The notes under the pieces were generated by a model, which was not told the DNA's origin, made no database searches, and saw only the letters and a program-made list of their open reading frames with translations. The translations under genes and the position numbers were made by a program. Of a DNA stretch of 64,000 nt, positions 18,203 through 28,046 are shown one piece after another. Origin of the DNA: Owenweeksia sp. (lineage in GTDB: Bacteria > Bacteroidota > Bacteroidia > Flavobacteriales > Schleiferiaceae); NCBI GenBank assembly GCA_002695025.1, contig NZNV01000025.1, forward strand, positions 186,001-250,000, written 5' to 3'. The stretch's first letter is position 1. Every line of letters begins with the position of its first letter.

Positions 18203-18481
18203 TCACGGCTTCTCAGTAAAACCCTCAAAGAATTCCTCCAAGCTCATCTTGTGAGCATCCAGAATTTTTAAGAAGCTGGCAAAGGTGAAGTTCGAACCTT
18301 TCTCCATGCGCCAGTACTGCATGCGGGACAAACCATGCTCGATAGCAAAGTTCTCATAGGAAGTATACCCCTTATCAATCCTGATCTGCTCGAGCTTCTT
18401 GGCAATGGCTTGTATCCGGGGGTCAAGCTTTTTACTCCCGGTTTGTTTTGGTGTGCTCACATCCGTTGGCATTGGTACCAC
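18203..18481 (-). CDS. XRE-family HTH regulator
   Basis: The 92-residue product has a helix-turn-helix: IAKKLEQIRIDKGYTSYENFA, then GLSRMQYWRMEKG and FASFLKILDAHKMSLEEFF. This is a standard Cro/CI fold. It is transcribed away from the secreted-protein gene at 18584, so the 100-base gap between them probably holds both promoters and its operator. Likely a local regulator of the cargo genes. Confidence 0.75.
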   Translation of the reverse strand: MVPMPTDVSTPKQTGSKKLDPRIQAIAKKLEQIRIDKGYTSYENFAIEHGLSRMQYWRMEKGSNFTFASFLKILDAHKMSLEEFFEGFTEKP

Positions 18482-18583
18482 ACAAAGGTGAGTGCGGGGA
18501 TAATTTTATGTTACCTTATATAATTTACATCATATATAAACATTTAACGTATATTCGATCCAGCAACAACAAACTCAAACTTC

Positions 18584-19702
18584 ATGAAAATCAAAAGAAT
18601 ACTCCTGGTATTTCTCTTTCTAGGTAGCTTCTATGGCTACAGCCAGCAAGTCTTTACGTTACTCTCCAACCTGGAATACCCCCGTGCCTTGTGCCTGGAT
18701 AATGGGACTGTGTACTTCACCGAAACCCAGGGAGCCTTAGATCCCTTCGGTGGTCGGGTTTCCTTACTTCAATACGATATCAGTTCTGCACAGACCGATA
18801 CCTTAGTACACCAACTGATCTGCTCGAATACCATCCTAATAAATTCTTCAGGCACACTGTACTTAGGTTCGGAAATCGGCCCAGCGGTAGGAGATCAGGG
18901 ATGGGTATCACAGTACGTTCCGAGTGGGAGCAAGGATGCCATTGTCACAACCGTGGATATTGCCACTCACGATATGCGCTTAACGCCTTATGGTGATGTA
19001 CTGTTGATTGGGCAAAGCTTTTCAAGCACCGCCAAAAGCATCCAACGGTTTGACGGTGGAGACTTCTCCAACCCTCCCACGATTCTCAAGACCGGAAAGG
19101 GAATAGCCAACAGTATTGTTCAACTCGACAGTACCGTGTACTACGCGACCAACCAAGGCATCTATTTCTTTGGTCCTGATGGTATAGAAAGTATCTTGAG
19201 TGGCCAACCATCGGTTGCCATTGACTACTACAAAGGATATATCTACTACGCTAATATTCAAACCGGCACCATCGGCAGGGTACACATTGCAAGCGGAAGC
19301 AATACCATATTAGTATCGGGCTTGAACGACCCGGTGAACCTCAGAATTGATACGGTGAACGAAGCGCTGTATTTCCTGGAATCAGGTACCAGTTCCGGGC
19401 AGTATTTCGATGGAACACTCAAAGTTGTTGATATTAGTTACCTGCATATCGGAGTGGATGAAGCACCGTCTGTGTCTTCACTATCCATTTATCCCAATCC
19501 GATAAGCGATGGAGTACTGACCATTGCCAATGCACCAACAGATTCTGAAATCACCATCACCGATATACAGGGAAGAGAAGTTCTCCATACCCACAGCACC
19601 GAATCAGGTGTGATTGATGTATCCATCCTTAAGGGTGGAATCTACCTCCTGCATGTCTCAAGCAGGGAAGGGCAGTCGGTACAGCATATATTGATTCAAT
19701 AA
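18584..19702 (+). CDS. Secreted protein with T9SS sorting domain
   Basis: The 372-residue product has a signal peptide (LLVFLFLGSFYGYSQQ). Repeated beta-strand units follow, such as DNGTVYFTET and IDTVNEALYFLESG, which resemble an SMP/NHL-like beta-propeller (extracellular lactonase or scaffold fold). It ends in a T9SS sorting domain (LSIYPNPISDGVLTI ... LKGGIYLLHVSS). It is followed 16 bases later by a lipoprotein gene in the same direction. No catalytic residues are assigned. Confidence 0.75.
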   Translation: MKIKRILLVFLFLGSFYGYSQQVFTLLSNLEYPRALCLDNGTVYFTETQGALDPFGGRVSLLQYDISSAQTDTLVHQLICSNTILINSSGTLYLGSEIGPAVGDQGWVSQYVPSGSKDAIVTTVDIATHDMRLTPYGDVLLIGQSFSSTAKSIQRFDGGDFSNPPTILKTGKGIANSIVQLDSTVYYATNQGIYFFGPDGIESILSGQPSVAIDYYKGYIYYANIQTGTIGRVHIASGSNTILVSGLNDPVNLRIDTVNEALYFLESGTSSGQYFDGTLKVVDISYLHIGVDEAPSVSSLSIYPNPISDGVLTIANAPTDSEITITDIQGREVLHTHSTESGVIDVSILKGGIYLLHVSSREGQSVQHILIQ

Positions 19703-19718
19703 TTACATCTACACCACC

Positions 19719-20750
19719 ATGAAAACCACGTACAACTTCTTTCTCATTCTGTTGACTCACATCTTTCTGAGCGTATCGTGTAATAAAGAAGATACATCCA
19801 ATAGCGCAGGTGATTGTTCAGAATTTCGGGTGAGCGTCTCCACCTGGACGAATGGCAATAATGCCAGGGCGGAAACAGACAATGGTATATACCCGGTCAG
19901 TTTCAAATGGAGCAATGGGCAAACCGGGGTAACCATAGGAGGTGCTTCAGGTACCCTGGCGAAGGGTACTTACACGGTAACGGCTACCGATGGTCGCGGG
20001 TGTACTGCCGAAGCCAGCATTACCATCACTAATGCCCCCACAGAAATTGTCATTGAAAGTGCCGTAACCTGTGTACGCCACAACGCAGCGTTTATGACTA
20101 TGGGTGTCTACAACCAGGAAGGAAACTTCCCTAATACTCCTATCCTTGATCAAGGTATCTGCTATGGCTTCAGTGCCGAACCAAACGTATTCGACCAGAT
20201 CACCAAAACCATCACCTTCGGAGAGTATGAGTTATCTGTGCTTACCATGGCAACCACCTATTACGCCCGAGCCTACGCCATTACTACTGAAGATACGGTA
20301 TACGGTGAGGAACATAGCTTTACCACCAAGGGAAACCCACCACCGTTTAGCATCGGACAAACCTACCAGGGCGGCATTATCTCCTACATCTCCTGTGATG
20401 GACAACACGGAACCATCGTGCTTACCCAAGACCTCAATACCAATGGATTTCCCTTAGATCACACTACGGCTAAATCCCGATGTGAGAACCTCTCTCAATC
20501 CGGTTATGATGACTGGCGCCTGCCGAGCACCACAGACTTCTACTTCATGCATAAAAATCTCCACCTACAGGGGCTGGGAAATTTTCACACAGGAGGCACC
20601 ATCTATGACGGCTACTGGTCTAGTTACTCGCGCTATGATACCGACAAGTGTCTTGATTTCATCGCGCGCTATTTTAACTTCCAGCAAGATAGTGTCGGTG
20701 AGTTGTGCACCCCCTACCGGCTTCGCGTTCGAGCGGTGCGGGATTTCTAG
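19719..20750 (+). CDS. Lipoprotein with C-terminal DUF1566-like domain
   Basis: The 343-residue product has a signal peptide with lipobox (FLSVSC). A Cys-containing Ig-like region follows (YPVSFKWSNGQTG ... GTYTVTATDGRGC), then an FN3-like stretch (MATTYYARAYAIT). The C-terminal domain is DUF1566/Fib_succ-like (GYDDWRLPSTTDF ... YWSSYSRYD ... LRVRAVRD). It is a surface or periplasmic protein, probably in one operon with the preceding T9SS cargo. A terminator lies about 100 bases downstream. Confidence 0.75.
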   Translation: MKTTYNFFLILLTHIFLSVSCNKEDTSNSAGDCSEFRVSVSTWTNGNNARAETDNGIYPVSFKWSNGQTGVTIGGASGTLAKGTYTVTATDGRGCTAEASITITNAPTEIVIESAVTCVRHNAAFMTMGVYNQEGNFPNTPILDQGICYGFSAEPNVFDQITKTITFGEYELSVLTMATTYYARAYAITTEDTVYGEEHSFTTKGNPPPFSIGQTYQGGIISYISCDGQHGTIVLTQDLNTNGFPLDHTTAKSRCENLSQSGYDDWRLPSTTDFYFMHKNLHLQGLGNFHTGGTIYDGYWSSYSRYDTDKCLDFIARYFNFQQDSVGELCTPYRLRVRAVRDF

Positions 20751-20846
20751 TAGCTCCTTCTTACGGAACGATAATGAGCCATTTAATAGACAGAGTAGGA
20801 GTGGCTGTACCTCGGTGAGGTTCAGAATGCTCAACCTTAGCTTAGA

Positions 20847-20877
20847 AGCACCCGGTCCAAAGATCGGGTGCTTTTTT
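20847..20877 (+). terminator. Terminator of the 18584-20750 unit
   Basis: AGCACCCG/CGGGTGCT stem followed by TTTTTT. Confidence 0.8.
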
Positions 20878-20961
20878 ATGAGAATGCCTTGGGCAGTATG
20901 TGGAAGCAATTCCTGGGCTTACTGCAGAAGTTAAGATCACGGTAGGGTTCTTATACCTACA

Positions 20962-21174
20962 TCAATCACTAGAATCGGTAGGAGTGACCATCTCCATTAA
21001 CTGCAATACTGCTTCTCTTTCCGATTTAAAACCAAAGTACTGATTGGTTTTGAGAATATGCAGTACATAGCCCTGCGTTTCAGGGTCCCTAAGGATTCGG
21101 TTCCCAAGGGGGTCTTTAATAATAAGATGAAAAGTGACCGGCTTTGGCGGAAGAAAAAAGGATACGAAAGACAT
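20962..21174 (-). CDS. Small hypothetical protein
   Basis: A 70-residue open frame ending DSSD, with a possible strand-rich core (VTFHLIIKDPLGNRILRDPETQGYVLHIL). It is in a gap between two plus-strand units. I recognise no family and accept it only because it is compact and protein-like. Confidence 0.35.
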   Translation of the reverse strand: MSFVSFFLPPKPVTFHLIIKDPLGNRILRDPETQGYVLHILKTNQYFGFKSEREAVLQLMEMVTPTDSSD

Positions 21175-21328
21175 GGTATGAATTTTAACATTAGACTTTT
21201 ATTAAAATTCAAAACCTTATTTAAGTATTGACGAATCCAATTAACTAATATACAGTGTTTTAAATTCATTGGTGCTCGGAACACCATTGGATTAGTCCAA
21301 ACTTCAAGTTGGTTTTGAAGTGAAGGCG

Positions 21329-21357
21329 ATCCCGCATTCTGATGCGGGATTTTTTTA
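21329..21357 (+). terminator. Rho-independent terminator
   Basis: ATCCCGCAT/ATGCGGGAT stem with 4-base loop and a seven-T run. No obvious plus-strand gene ends just before it, so it may end a small RNA or read-through transcript. Confidence 0.65.
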
Positions 21358-21591
21358 TACCTATTTGATATCACCTTCATACTTCAAAAATCCTAATACT
21401 TCGCACCCTATACTATGTAATACGTTTTCGAAATAGGTATCTATTTCTCAAGAATTATCTTGATCAGCTCTTAATGAAATTTCGTATGCGGAACACCATG
21501 AGAATATCATAATTCCATAGTTTCTAGATACCTGAATTAAGAATCATACTCTTTAGTATATTGGAGGACCAAACCACTTTACTCTTCTGCT

Positions 21592-24237
21592 ATGAAACAG
21601 GTTCTTTCCACAATAGCTTGTCTAGTATGTTTTTTCATCGCTCAAGGACAGGTTTCCCAAAAAGAGTTTGATCGCTACCTTAATGCACTCTATCCATCTC
21701 ACGAAGTGAAATCGGTTAAAGCTTTTTTTGACGGTAATACTGTTGACTCTCTTTATCTCTATGGGTTAATAGAAATCGGAGGCAAGAAGTTTTATAACAT
21801 GAGCCATGAAGAGCTATACTTTGGCTTTGTCAATGCAACTATTTCAAAACTACCTAAACAAAACTGGAAAAAGGGAGAGGCTCTCATAAAAGCTACGGAG
21901 CTTGATTTACTGGACACCCTGGAAGTACAAGATATGGAAAAGGACGTTTGGACCGTGTATAGAGCTGGCCTGTATCCGACACCAAACGCCTCTAGCTATA
22001 TGAAAGCCGTAGGCAACATCCTTAATCAGAATGGAGTTTCGTCATCAGGTCTTGGTGGTTTTTCAGAAAAGGAGATGGACAAGACTTTGTCTCAATTGGA
22101 TGGCTACCCACAATTTAAAGCCTACCTGTACTGGTTTTACCATCTGTTGTCGGTCGATAGAAAGGAAGTAATTAATCGCTTTTTTCCAGGCTTCATAAAA
22201 AGAGCTGTGGATAATGTATCCATGACTCCCGATGAGTTTTGCTTTGTGTACCTCGCTTCTGGTAAACTGGTCAATTCATTGGATTATGAAAAGAATTTCG
22301 CCTATGCCATACAGCTCTTTTCAACGGCTAGATTGTATCATGCAGAAGGTAACGGAAGCTTAGATGAAAGGATAGCCATTGCCGCTATAATTGCTGAGAG
22401 CATCAGTAACCTTCCCGGTTGGGAAGCCAAACAACGTGCATTTGATATTACCTATCGTTTCTTTTTACAAAACCGGCATCTTTTCAATACCAATCAGGAA
22501 ATGAAGTGTTATGTCCTCCTGGCCAAATATGGCATTGAGATGCGGGAGAGCAAAGAGTTTGAAACCGGCATCAAAGACCGGGATATGACCGTACCCTTAT
22601 ACAATTATAAGTGCTACGACTACTTTTCTAAGGTGGGTGGGCCGTACTATTTAATGGTCATTGTAAATATCATCAAACAGATGAGGGTTGACGGAAAGTA
22701 CCATGAAATGGCTCACTTTGCCCTCCATGCATTTGAATCGAGTTTTGGTTCGCAGGAAACCCAAAATAGCCGGTTGATTTCGTTTGTTATAAAATCATTT
22801 CGTTTGTCCGACTATTATCTCAATGATACCTATTCACATTCCCATACACGCTATATACAACGTCTCAGGGAATTAGGTGCAGAGAAAAAGCTTTCAAAGG
22901 AACAAGTTGAAAAATTAAGTAAAGGTGTGACCGTCATACACAATTTTGACAATAACCTCCGTAAAATGGGGGTGTCAGGTGATTTTTTGTATTTCTTTTG
23001 GAAAATCAATGAGATAGAGTTTCTTTTTGATGAGGATAATGAGCAAAAAGAAACATTGGATTTAAATGATCTTGCCAATTCTAAAGTTCCATTTTCCGGG
23101 TACTACTTTAGAAATATTTTTAAGTTCTTACCAGCAAGTAAGCTTCAGGGAGAGGGTTTTGAAACCCCCAAGGAAGCTATCATGTCCCTTCATCGATTAT
23201 TTTACAAAGTTCCTGATCAAGTTGGGGAGGTTCAGTATTACTTAGGTTATCAACTGTCTCAATCGGAAGGTACACTGGCCATTCATAAAAAGAAGTTAGA
23301 GCTCTATGATTTGAATGAAAGTAATGTAAAACTGGGAAATCTATCAGACCTTCTTTCTGACTCTATTGTTCTACAACAAGATGAGATAGGAATCCTTAAT
23401 GTTCAGTCTCGCCAAAAAGACAGTACTATAGCCAGCAAGGAAGATGAAGTAGAAAACCTGAGTGCTGACATTTTGGGATTGAAGCAGGAGAAAAAGAAAG
23501 CCGAGGAGGAGTTAATCTTTACGCAAAAGACAGTTTGGGTTCAACGAGTTGTTTTAACTTTTGTACTATTCCTTCTGGTCGTGATTGCCTCCTTTTGGTT
23601 TCAAGCTAATGTGCGAAAAACCCGTGAGGAGATTCTTTCTCAGACCAATAACCAACTCAGTCATTTTGGTAAAAATGTACCACTTGCCATTCGATATCGT
23701 ATAGAAGAGAGTTTAGGCAACTCTTTAACTCCTGTATTAAAAAATGAACTGGTCAAACTCGGCAAATTATCTGCATTCTTCGATTCCTTTTATAGTGATT
23801 CAAATAATAGTAAGACAACCTTGTCCAATGAAATAGAACTAATAAAACAATTCGTGGATATTGAGTACAGCGAGGATATTACAGAGAAGACAGCATCCAA
23901 TAAAATCAAGTTGATCAGCCATGCCACCAGGGAAGTAACCATTCCCAAGTTCAGCTTATTTAACCTGGTGTACAACAGTTTTAGACACGGTAGTATTCAA
24001 AGGATTGAAAATGGTGAAGTTTCCATTGAAGTAAGTCCACAAGGTTTAACGGATCGCTTCAAAATAATCGACAATGGAAATGCCGATCTCGCCTCTTCCG
24101 GACCCACCAGCGGGACAGGTCAGAAGTTCGTTAAAAGGCGCATTCGGTATTGGAATAGATTCTTCCCATCAAACTTTATCAGTAAAAGCATCAACCAGGG
24201 ATATTTCGTAACCTTCAAACTCATTAGACGCTCATGA
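21592..24237 (+). CDS. Atypical LytS-like membrane sensor with C-terminal ATPase domain
   Basis: The 881-residue product has a signal peptide (IACLVCFFIAQGQ). A roughly 600-residue helical, TPR-like periplasmic region and a coiled coil follow, with one membrane segment at about 651-672 (VVLTFVLFLLVVIASFWF). The last 200 residues resemble the HATPase of LytS/YehU kinases (IPKFSLFNLVYNSFRHG N-box and IDNGNAD G1-box). The usual LytS phospho-acceptor (QINPHFLFN) is not present; only HFGKNVP lies at the matching place. The response-regulator gene overlaps by 4 bases. It may be a degenerate or divergent histidine kinase carried as cargo. Confidence 0.65.
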   Translation: MKQVLSTIACLVCFFIAQGQVSQKEFDRYLNALYPSHEVKSVKAFFDGNTVDSLYLYGLIEIGGKKFYNMSHEELYFGFVNATISKLPKQNWKKGEALIKATELDLLDTLEVQDMEKDVWTVYRAGLYPTPNASSYMKAVGNILNQNGVSSSGLGGFSEKEMDKTLSQLDGYPQFKAYLYWFYHLLSVDRKEVINRFFPGFIKRAVDNVSMTPDEFCFVYLASGKLVNSLDYEKNFAYAIQLFSTARLYHAEGNGSLDERIAIAAIIAESISNLPGWEAKQRAFDITYRFFLQNRHLFNTNQEMKCYVLLAKYGIEMRESKEFETGIKDRDMTVPLYNYKCYDYFSKVGGPYYLMVIVNIIKQMRVDGKYHEMAHFALHAFESSFGSQETQNSRLISFVIKSFRLSDYYLNDTYSHSHTRYIQRLRELGAEKKLSKEQVEKLSKGVTVIHNFDNNLRKMGVSGDFLYFFWKINEIEFLFDEDNEQKETLDLNDLANSKVPFSGYYFRNIFKFLPASKLQGEGFETPKEAIMSLHRLFYKVPDQVGEVQYYLGYQLSQSEGTLAIHKKKLELYDLNESNVKLGNLSDLLSDSIVLQQDEIGILNVQSRQKDSTIASKEDEVENLSADILGLKQEKKKAEEELIFTQKTVWVQRVVLTFVLFLLVVIASFWFQANVRKTREEILSQTNNQLSHFGKNVPLAIRYRIEESLGNSLTPVLKNELVKLGKLSAFFDSFYSDSNNSKTTLSNEIELIKQFVDIEYSEDITEKTASNKIKLISHATREVTIPKFSLFNLVYNSFRHGSIQRIENGEVSIEVSPQGLTDRFKIIDNGNADLASSGPTSGTGQKFVKRRIRYWNRFFPSNFISKSINQGYFVTFKLIRRS

Positions 24238-25283
24238 CGTATAAGATATACATTGTAGAAGATAACCCTAAGACATTTAATGCTTATAAGGAGAAAATTC
24301 AATCACTAAATGAGCGAAATGACCTTACCTTCAGTATTGATCTGGTTAGCACCAAACCAACATCTTCGTTTACTGTACTTAACTTTGAACAAGACTTAGA
24401 GAAAGCTCAGCCAGATATTATTTTTCTCGACTATGAGTTAGAATGGCTGGTGAAATCAGAACACCATGAAGACAACAGAATAGCTGGGACTGCGCTTGAT
24501 GTCATTAAAATGCTATTTAGAAAATTGAATCGGGTAAACTTTCCTCCAATAGTCGTTCTTAATACAAGAAATGCAGGTTCAACAAAAAAAATATATAAGG
24601 TATTGAATTCAAGCGAAGTACGAGGAGAGTTCCCTCAATCCTTTCTTAAGGTTCTGACCCCTGATGTAATAATGGATGAGCCTAATGAAGTAGTGGAAAC
24701 TTTACGTGAAAGTGTAGATCAGTTGATTCATGAGCGAGAGGTTGCTAACCTATGGGAAAATCGAAGTGATTTTACTTTTTACACTTATCCGAAAGGCATT
24801 GATTTGGAAGATGGAATCAACAAAGAGAATTTCTTTAAAGATAAAAAGAACCAAAACATCTGGAGAAATGCTAGAAAGAAACTGTCAACCCCTCCCTTAT
24901 TAAGTAGACAAAATTTTTTATTTGCCACTTATCAAACAGACTTTGGACTAAATGGAAAGGAGAGGTTAGGCTCTCTTTTTACCATTAACTCAGAAGATCA
25001 AACAGAAGCGGTATTATTCCGTTTCGATTCAGCGGAGAATATTAGAACCATAATCTCCGAAGGGCTCGATATACCTGTCGGTAAATTTGCCAATATTCTA
25101 TACAATCCTTCTTATATGCTCAAGAAGATTACTTCTCGAATTGCCTTCAAAAAATCTACAGAGGTTATAGAGACAAGCTTCAAACGCTTCTTAAAACAAG
25201 AAGAAAGGGATTATGACCGATCGGTCAAAGATTATCACCCAATACTTCGCTCCTTTTATAAAAACATTTCGGGTATATCTTAA
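24234..25283 (+). CDS. Response regulator with receiver domain and unknown output
   Basis: The 349-residue product has an N-terminal receiver domain with the acidic pair E9/D10 (YIVEDN), phospho-acceptor Asp66 (IIFLDYEL), a Thr in VVLNTRN and Lys in FLKVL, so it should accept phosphate. An insertion around HHEDNR follows the phosphorylation strand. The C-terminal half (SLFTINSEDQTEAVLFRF and following) is not a standard LytTR, HTH or enzymatic output that I can identify. It overlaps the sensor gene and forms a two-component pair with it. Confidence 0.65.
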   Translation: MTYKIYIVEDNPKTFNAYKEKIQSLNERNDLTFSIDLVSTKPTSSFTVLNFEQDLEKAQPDIIFLDYELEWLVKSEHHEDNRIAGTALDVIKMLFRKLNRVNFPPIVVLNTRNAGSTKKIYKVLNSSEVRGEFPQSFLKVLTPDVIMDEPNEVVETLRESVDQLIHEREVANLWENRSDFTFYTYPKGIDLEDGINKENFFKDKKNQNIWRNARKKLSTPPLLSRQNFLFATYQTDFGLNGKERLGSLFTINSEDQTEAVLFRFDSAENIRTIISEGLDIPVGKFANILYNPSYMLKKITSRIAFKKSTEVIETSFKRFLKQEERDYDRSVKDYHPILRSFYKNISGIS

Positions 25284-25385
25284 AACAAATCCTTGAGAAA
25301 CATCTAACGATTTCTCAGATTTTAACTACCTGACTGCCATATTAATAGCTATAGTTTTACCGCAGTTCTTTGAAACGATGGTGAA

Positions 25386-25416
25386 GAAAAAAACCCGCTA
25401 AAAGTTAGCGGGCTTC
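25386..25416 (-). terminator. Terminator-like hairpin
   Basis: CCCGCTAA AAG TTAGCGGG. The T-run is on the minus strand side (AAAAAAA on plus). No minus-strand gene runs into it, so its role is unclear. Confidence 0.4.
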
Positions 25417-25561
25417 GCCATCATCCAACTAGGTAAAGCTGACGACTTGCTGAGAGAATATTGGTAGTATTCAAACGGCCGCTGTTGATTATCCATATTG
25501 GATAATATTGTCAAGCTCTATCTGTGGATTAAAGGAATTCTAACTTTTAATACACAGTAAC

Positions 25562-25993
25562 ATGAACATTTCATTTTCCGATCTCAAAGAGATCAACTCC
25601 AAAATCAAAGTTTCGGACACCCGTGAAGAAGGGTACCTCGAACTCCTGGGGATCGACCCCGAAAAACTCAATCCCGGTTTAGCCATGTACCATGCCTATC
25701 TAAAGGGTAAGTATTATGGTTTATGCTATGAAGAGGATAAGGAACTCTCTTACCTGGAATGGGCCAATGACCAGTATGACGAAATCGTCACCATCGCCTG
25801 GAAACACGGTGTTAAGCCCAAAAATCCCAAATACCTTTTTAAGCGAGCCTATACCAAGTTCTTGTTGAGCAAGGTGCTGGTACAGAAAGCCTCCCGGAAG
25901 TATTTCCACCAGAAGGCCTGCCAGCTTACCGAAGCAGGTCTGCGCTACCATGCTTCGAACCCCTCCTTTCACTGGCTGAAAGGCGAACTGTAA
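25562..25993 (+). CDS. Hypothetical protein at the head of the mobilization operon
   Basis: The 143-residue helical product has no signal peptide. The pattern of paired helices (YHAYLKGKYYGLCYEEDKELSYLEWAND, then FLLSKVLVQKASRKYFHQKACQL) suggests a TPR-like fold. It leads a tightly packed plus-strand series to 35758 and is followed by a 51-codon gene. Function unknown. Confidence 0.6.
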   Translation: MNISFSDLKEINSKIKVSDTREEGYLELLGIDPEKLNPGLAMYHAYLKGKYYGLCYEEDKELSYLEWANDQYDEIVTIAWKHGVKPKNPKYLFKRAYTKFLLSKVLVQKASRKYFHQKACQLTEAGLRYHASNPSFHWLKGEL

Positions 25994-26047
25994 TCCATCA
26001 TTTTCCCAATAGCTCTCCCGTCTTGGGGAGAGCCTAATCCCTATCTC

Positions 26048-26203
26048 ATGAAAAAAGAGACCACAAACCCCCATACCCCTCCCGTACCTGATCCAGAAGT
26101 TCACGAGCAAATCGCAAAAGGCAGAAGGTTGAACCTCAATGCTCTGCTGAAGCAATGGTGGGCCAATAAGCAAAATTCAAATCATAATTCTAATCACAAA
26201 TAA
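26048..26203 (+). CDS. Small proline/asparagine-rich protein
   Basis: A 51-codon ORF, MKKETTNPHTPPVPDPEVHEQ to a tryptophan pair (KQWWANK) and an Asn/Ser/His-rich tail. It fills the gap between two operon genes with normal spacing and is followed 8 bases later by the next start. Supported only by context. Confidence 0.45.
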   Translation: MKKETTNPHTPPVPDPEVHEQIAKGRRLNLNALLKQWWANKQNSNHNSNHK

Positions 26204-26211
26204 ATACCCTT

Positions 26212-27330
26212 ATGAATTCAGAAACATCCAACACATGGGTCCAATTCCAGCAGTACCACAAGCCGGAAGCCCAACAACTCATCGAGAGCGTAAAAACCCA
26301 ACTTGGCCAGGATGCCAAAGAAGCAGGGAAGCGCGATGCCGAGTCCAACCTTCCCCGCAAAGGCGACAAGCTCCTATTGTTTATTTCCCACCTGCTGGTG
26401 CAGATACAAGGGTTAATCAATGACCTCAGAAACCTTCACAAAGCCGATGAAGACGTAGTCCTGGCGATTGAAAAGCAGGAGCGCATCTTAGAGCAAAGCA
26501 GAAACGAAAGGGATGATATACAATCCCACCACGCCCAGGTACGGAAGGACTACCAATACCATAAGGACAGCTTTCCTTCGGTGATGGCCATCATTATTTC
26601 GGTCATCATCTTGCTCCTGGGACTGATGGAAGGGCTGATATCCCTTCAAGCTATTAGGACTTTCGTTCCCGATTATCTCACCGCACTGTTTACCGCCCTG
26701 ATCTACGGACTGTGCCTGACCATAATGGCCCATCAGGTCATGCGGTGGTGGAATCTCCCTAAAAACCCTGCTACAAAATTTCTGATCAGAGCATCAATCA
26801 TAATTGGTATTTCTCTGGCTTTTCTATTTATGGGTTTGCTCAGAAGTGGGCAGATTAATATGTTCACTATGAGTTTGGAAGACAGCACCTCCGGCAACCT
26901 TTTCAGCTATGCTGATCCAACGGAAGCACTCCTGTTCATGTGTATCTCCTGGGTGGTATTCCTACCAGCCGTTTTGCTCACCAAACTAGCCCCGACCAAA
27001 GAACAATGGTTCAGCATTTTCAAGGCCCGGAGCCTTAAGAAAGCTGTTAAAGACAGCGAGCGCAAGCTCGATGAACTTTTACAGCGCATCACCACTGCCA
27101 CAGAAGAGATCGATAACCTGAAGCAGTTTGAGATTTCCCGTAACCAAACCGCCAAGCGGGATGAAGAAGATGCGTTGAGCTTGGTTGAATACGTCAAAGC
27201 CAACTACATCCAAAGTAACATCCGCCATCGGTTGGATAAGAGCGTAGTACCGAACTCCTTCGATCAGAAGCTCCACTATCACTTAACCACCTATTTCCAG
27301 AATATATCCACTAAAAACCCCAAAAAATGA
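26212..27330 (+). CDS. Multi-pass membrane protein with coiled coils (mobilization operon)
   Basis: The 372-residue product has an N-terminal coiled coil (about 55-115). Four membrane segments follow (about 127-147, SVMAIIISVIILLLGLMEG; 155-172; 190-212; 237-258), then a second coiled coil (about 270-310). The topology suits a membrane scaffold facing the cytoplasm at both ends. It overlaps the lipoprotein gene by 4 bases and precedes the VirD4-like gene, so a role in DNA transfer is inferred. No family recognised. Confidence 0.65.
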   Translation: MNSETSNTWVQFQQYHKPEAQQLIESVKTQLGQDAKEAGKRDAESNLPRKGDKLLLFISHLLVQIQGLINDLRNLHKADEDVVLAIEKQERILEQSRNERDDIQSHHAQVRKDYQYHKDSFPSVMAIIISVIILLLGLMEGLISLQAIRTFVPDYLTALFTALIYGLCLTIMAHQVMRWWNLPKNPATKFLIRASIIIGISLAFLFMGLLRSGQINMFTMSLEDSTSGNLFSYADPTEALLFMCISWVVFLPAVLLTKLAPTKEQWFSIFKARSLKKAVKDSERKLDELLQRITTATEEIDNLKQFEISRNQTAKRDEEDALSLVEYVKANYIQSNIRHRLDKSVVPNSFDQKLHYHLTTYFQNISTKNPKK

Positions 27331-28046
27331 AAACGACTATTCTTTGCATACTCCTGATCCTACTGGTCACCGCCTGTGGCAGGGAACTGCGTCCACTGTT
27401 GGATATGGTCATCCTAAAAGACTCCACCGATAAGATAGAGCCACTGAGCTACGAAGATGTACGGCAGTTCCTGGACTATTCCAATACCGAACTGTTGTAC
27501 TACGAAGTATCCATTCGCCAGCGGGAACTCTCTGATATCCGTCACGGGCATATTTCCGAATCCCACTTAGTACCGGGCCAGCCGAATGCCATGACCGAAC
27601 AGCAACGCAAACTGCACGTCAAACACTTCCTGAAAGACACCGAAGCCCTATTGAAGCAGAAGCCGTCACAGACTACCAAAGAGCAATCCTATTTGTACTA
27701 CGGTATCGCTAGTGAACTCAACGAATTATCTAAAAGTAATGCGATTCATAAGGTGGCGGTCATATCCAGTGACCTGCTTGAAAACACCCCTGCATTTTCG
27801 ATATACCGTCCGCACGACTGGCAACTGCTATTGAAACAGCCTGATTCCGTGATCCGGTTATTCCAAGAGGAACTTTCGCTGGAAGACCTCTCCGGGATCA
27901 CTATCCATATTGTGTATCAAGCAACGCCCGAAGATCATGAACTATTCACGGCCATGTCACGGCTGTATGAAACCATGCTTAGCCGGAAAGGAGCCAGGGT
28001 ACAGATAGCCGGGAACCTGATCACCTCACCCCTGACCGCACCATGA
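27327..28046 (+). CDS. Lipoprotein of the mobilization operon, vWA-like
   Basis: The 239-residue product has a lipobox (LLVTACG). The mature part has YYGIASELNEL..HKVAVISSDLLENTP and GITIHIVY..ATPED, alternating strands and helices like a von Willebrand A/Rossmann fold. ATGA overlaps link it to the genes on both sides. Lipoproteins of this type occur in conjugation operons of Bacteroidota; the exact function is unknown. Confidence 0.6.
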   Translation: MKTTILCILLILLVTACGRELRPLLDMVILKDSTDKIEPLSYEDVRQFLDYSNTELLYYEVSIRQRELSDIRHGHISESHLVPGQPNAMTEQQRKLHVKHFLKDTEALLKQKPSQTTKEQSYLYYGIASELNELSKSNAIHKVAVISSDLLENTPAFSIYRPHDWQLLLKQPDSVIRLFQEELSLEDLSGITIHIVYQATPEDHELFTAMSRLYETMLSRKGARVQIAGNLITSPLTAP

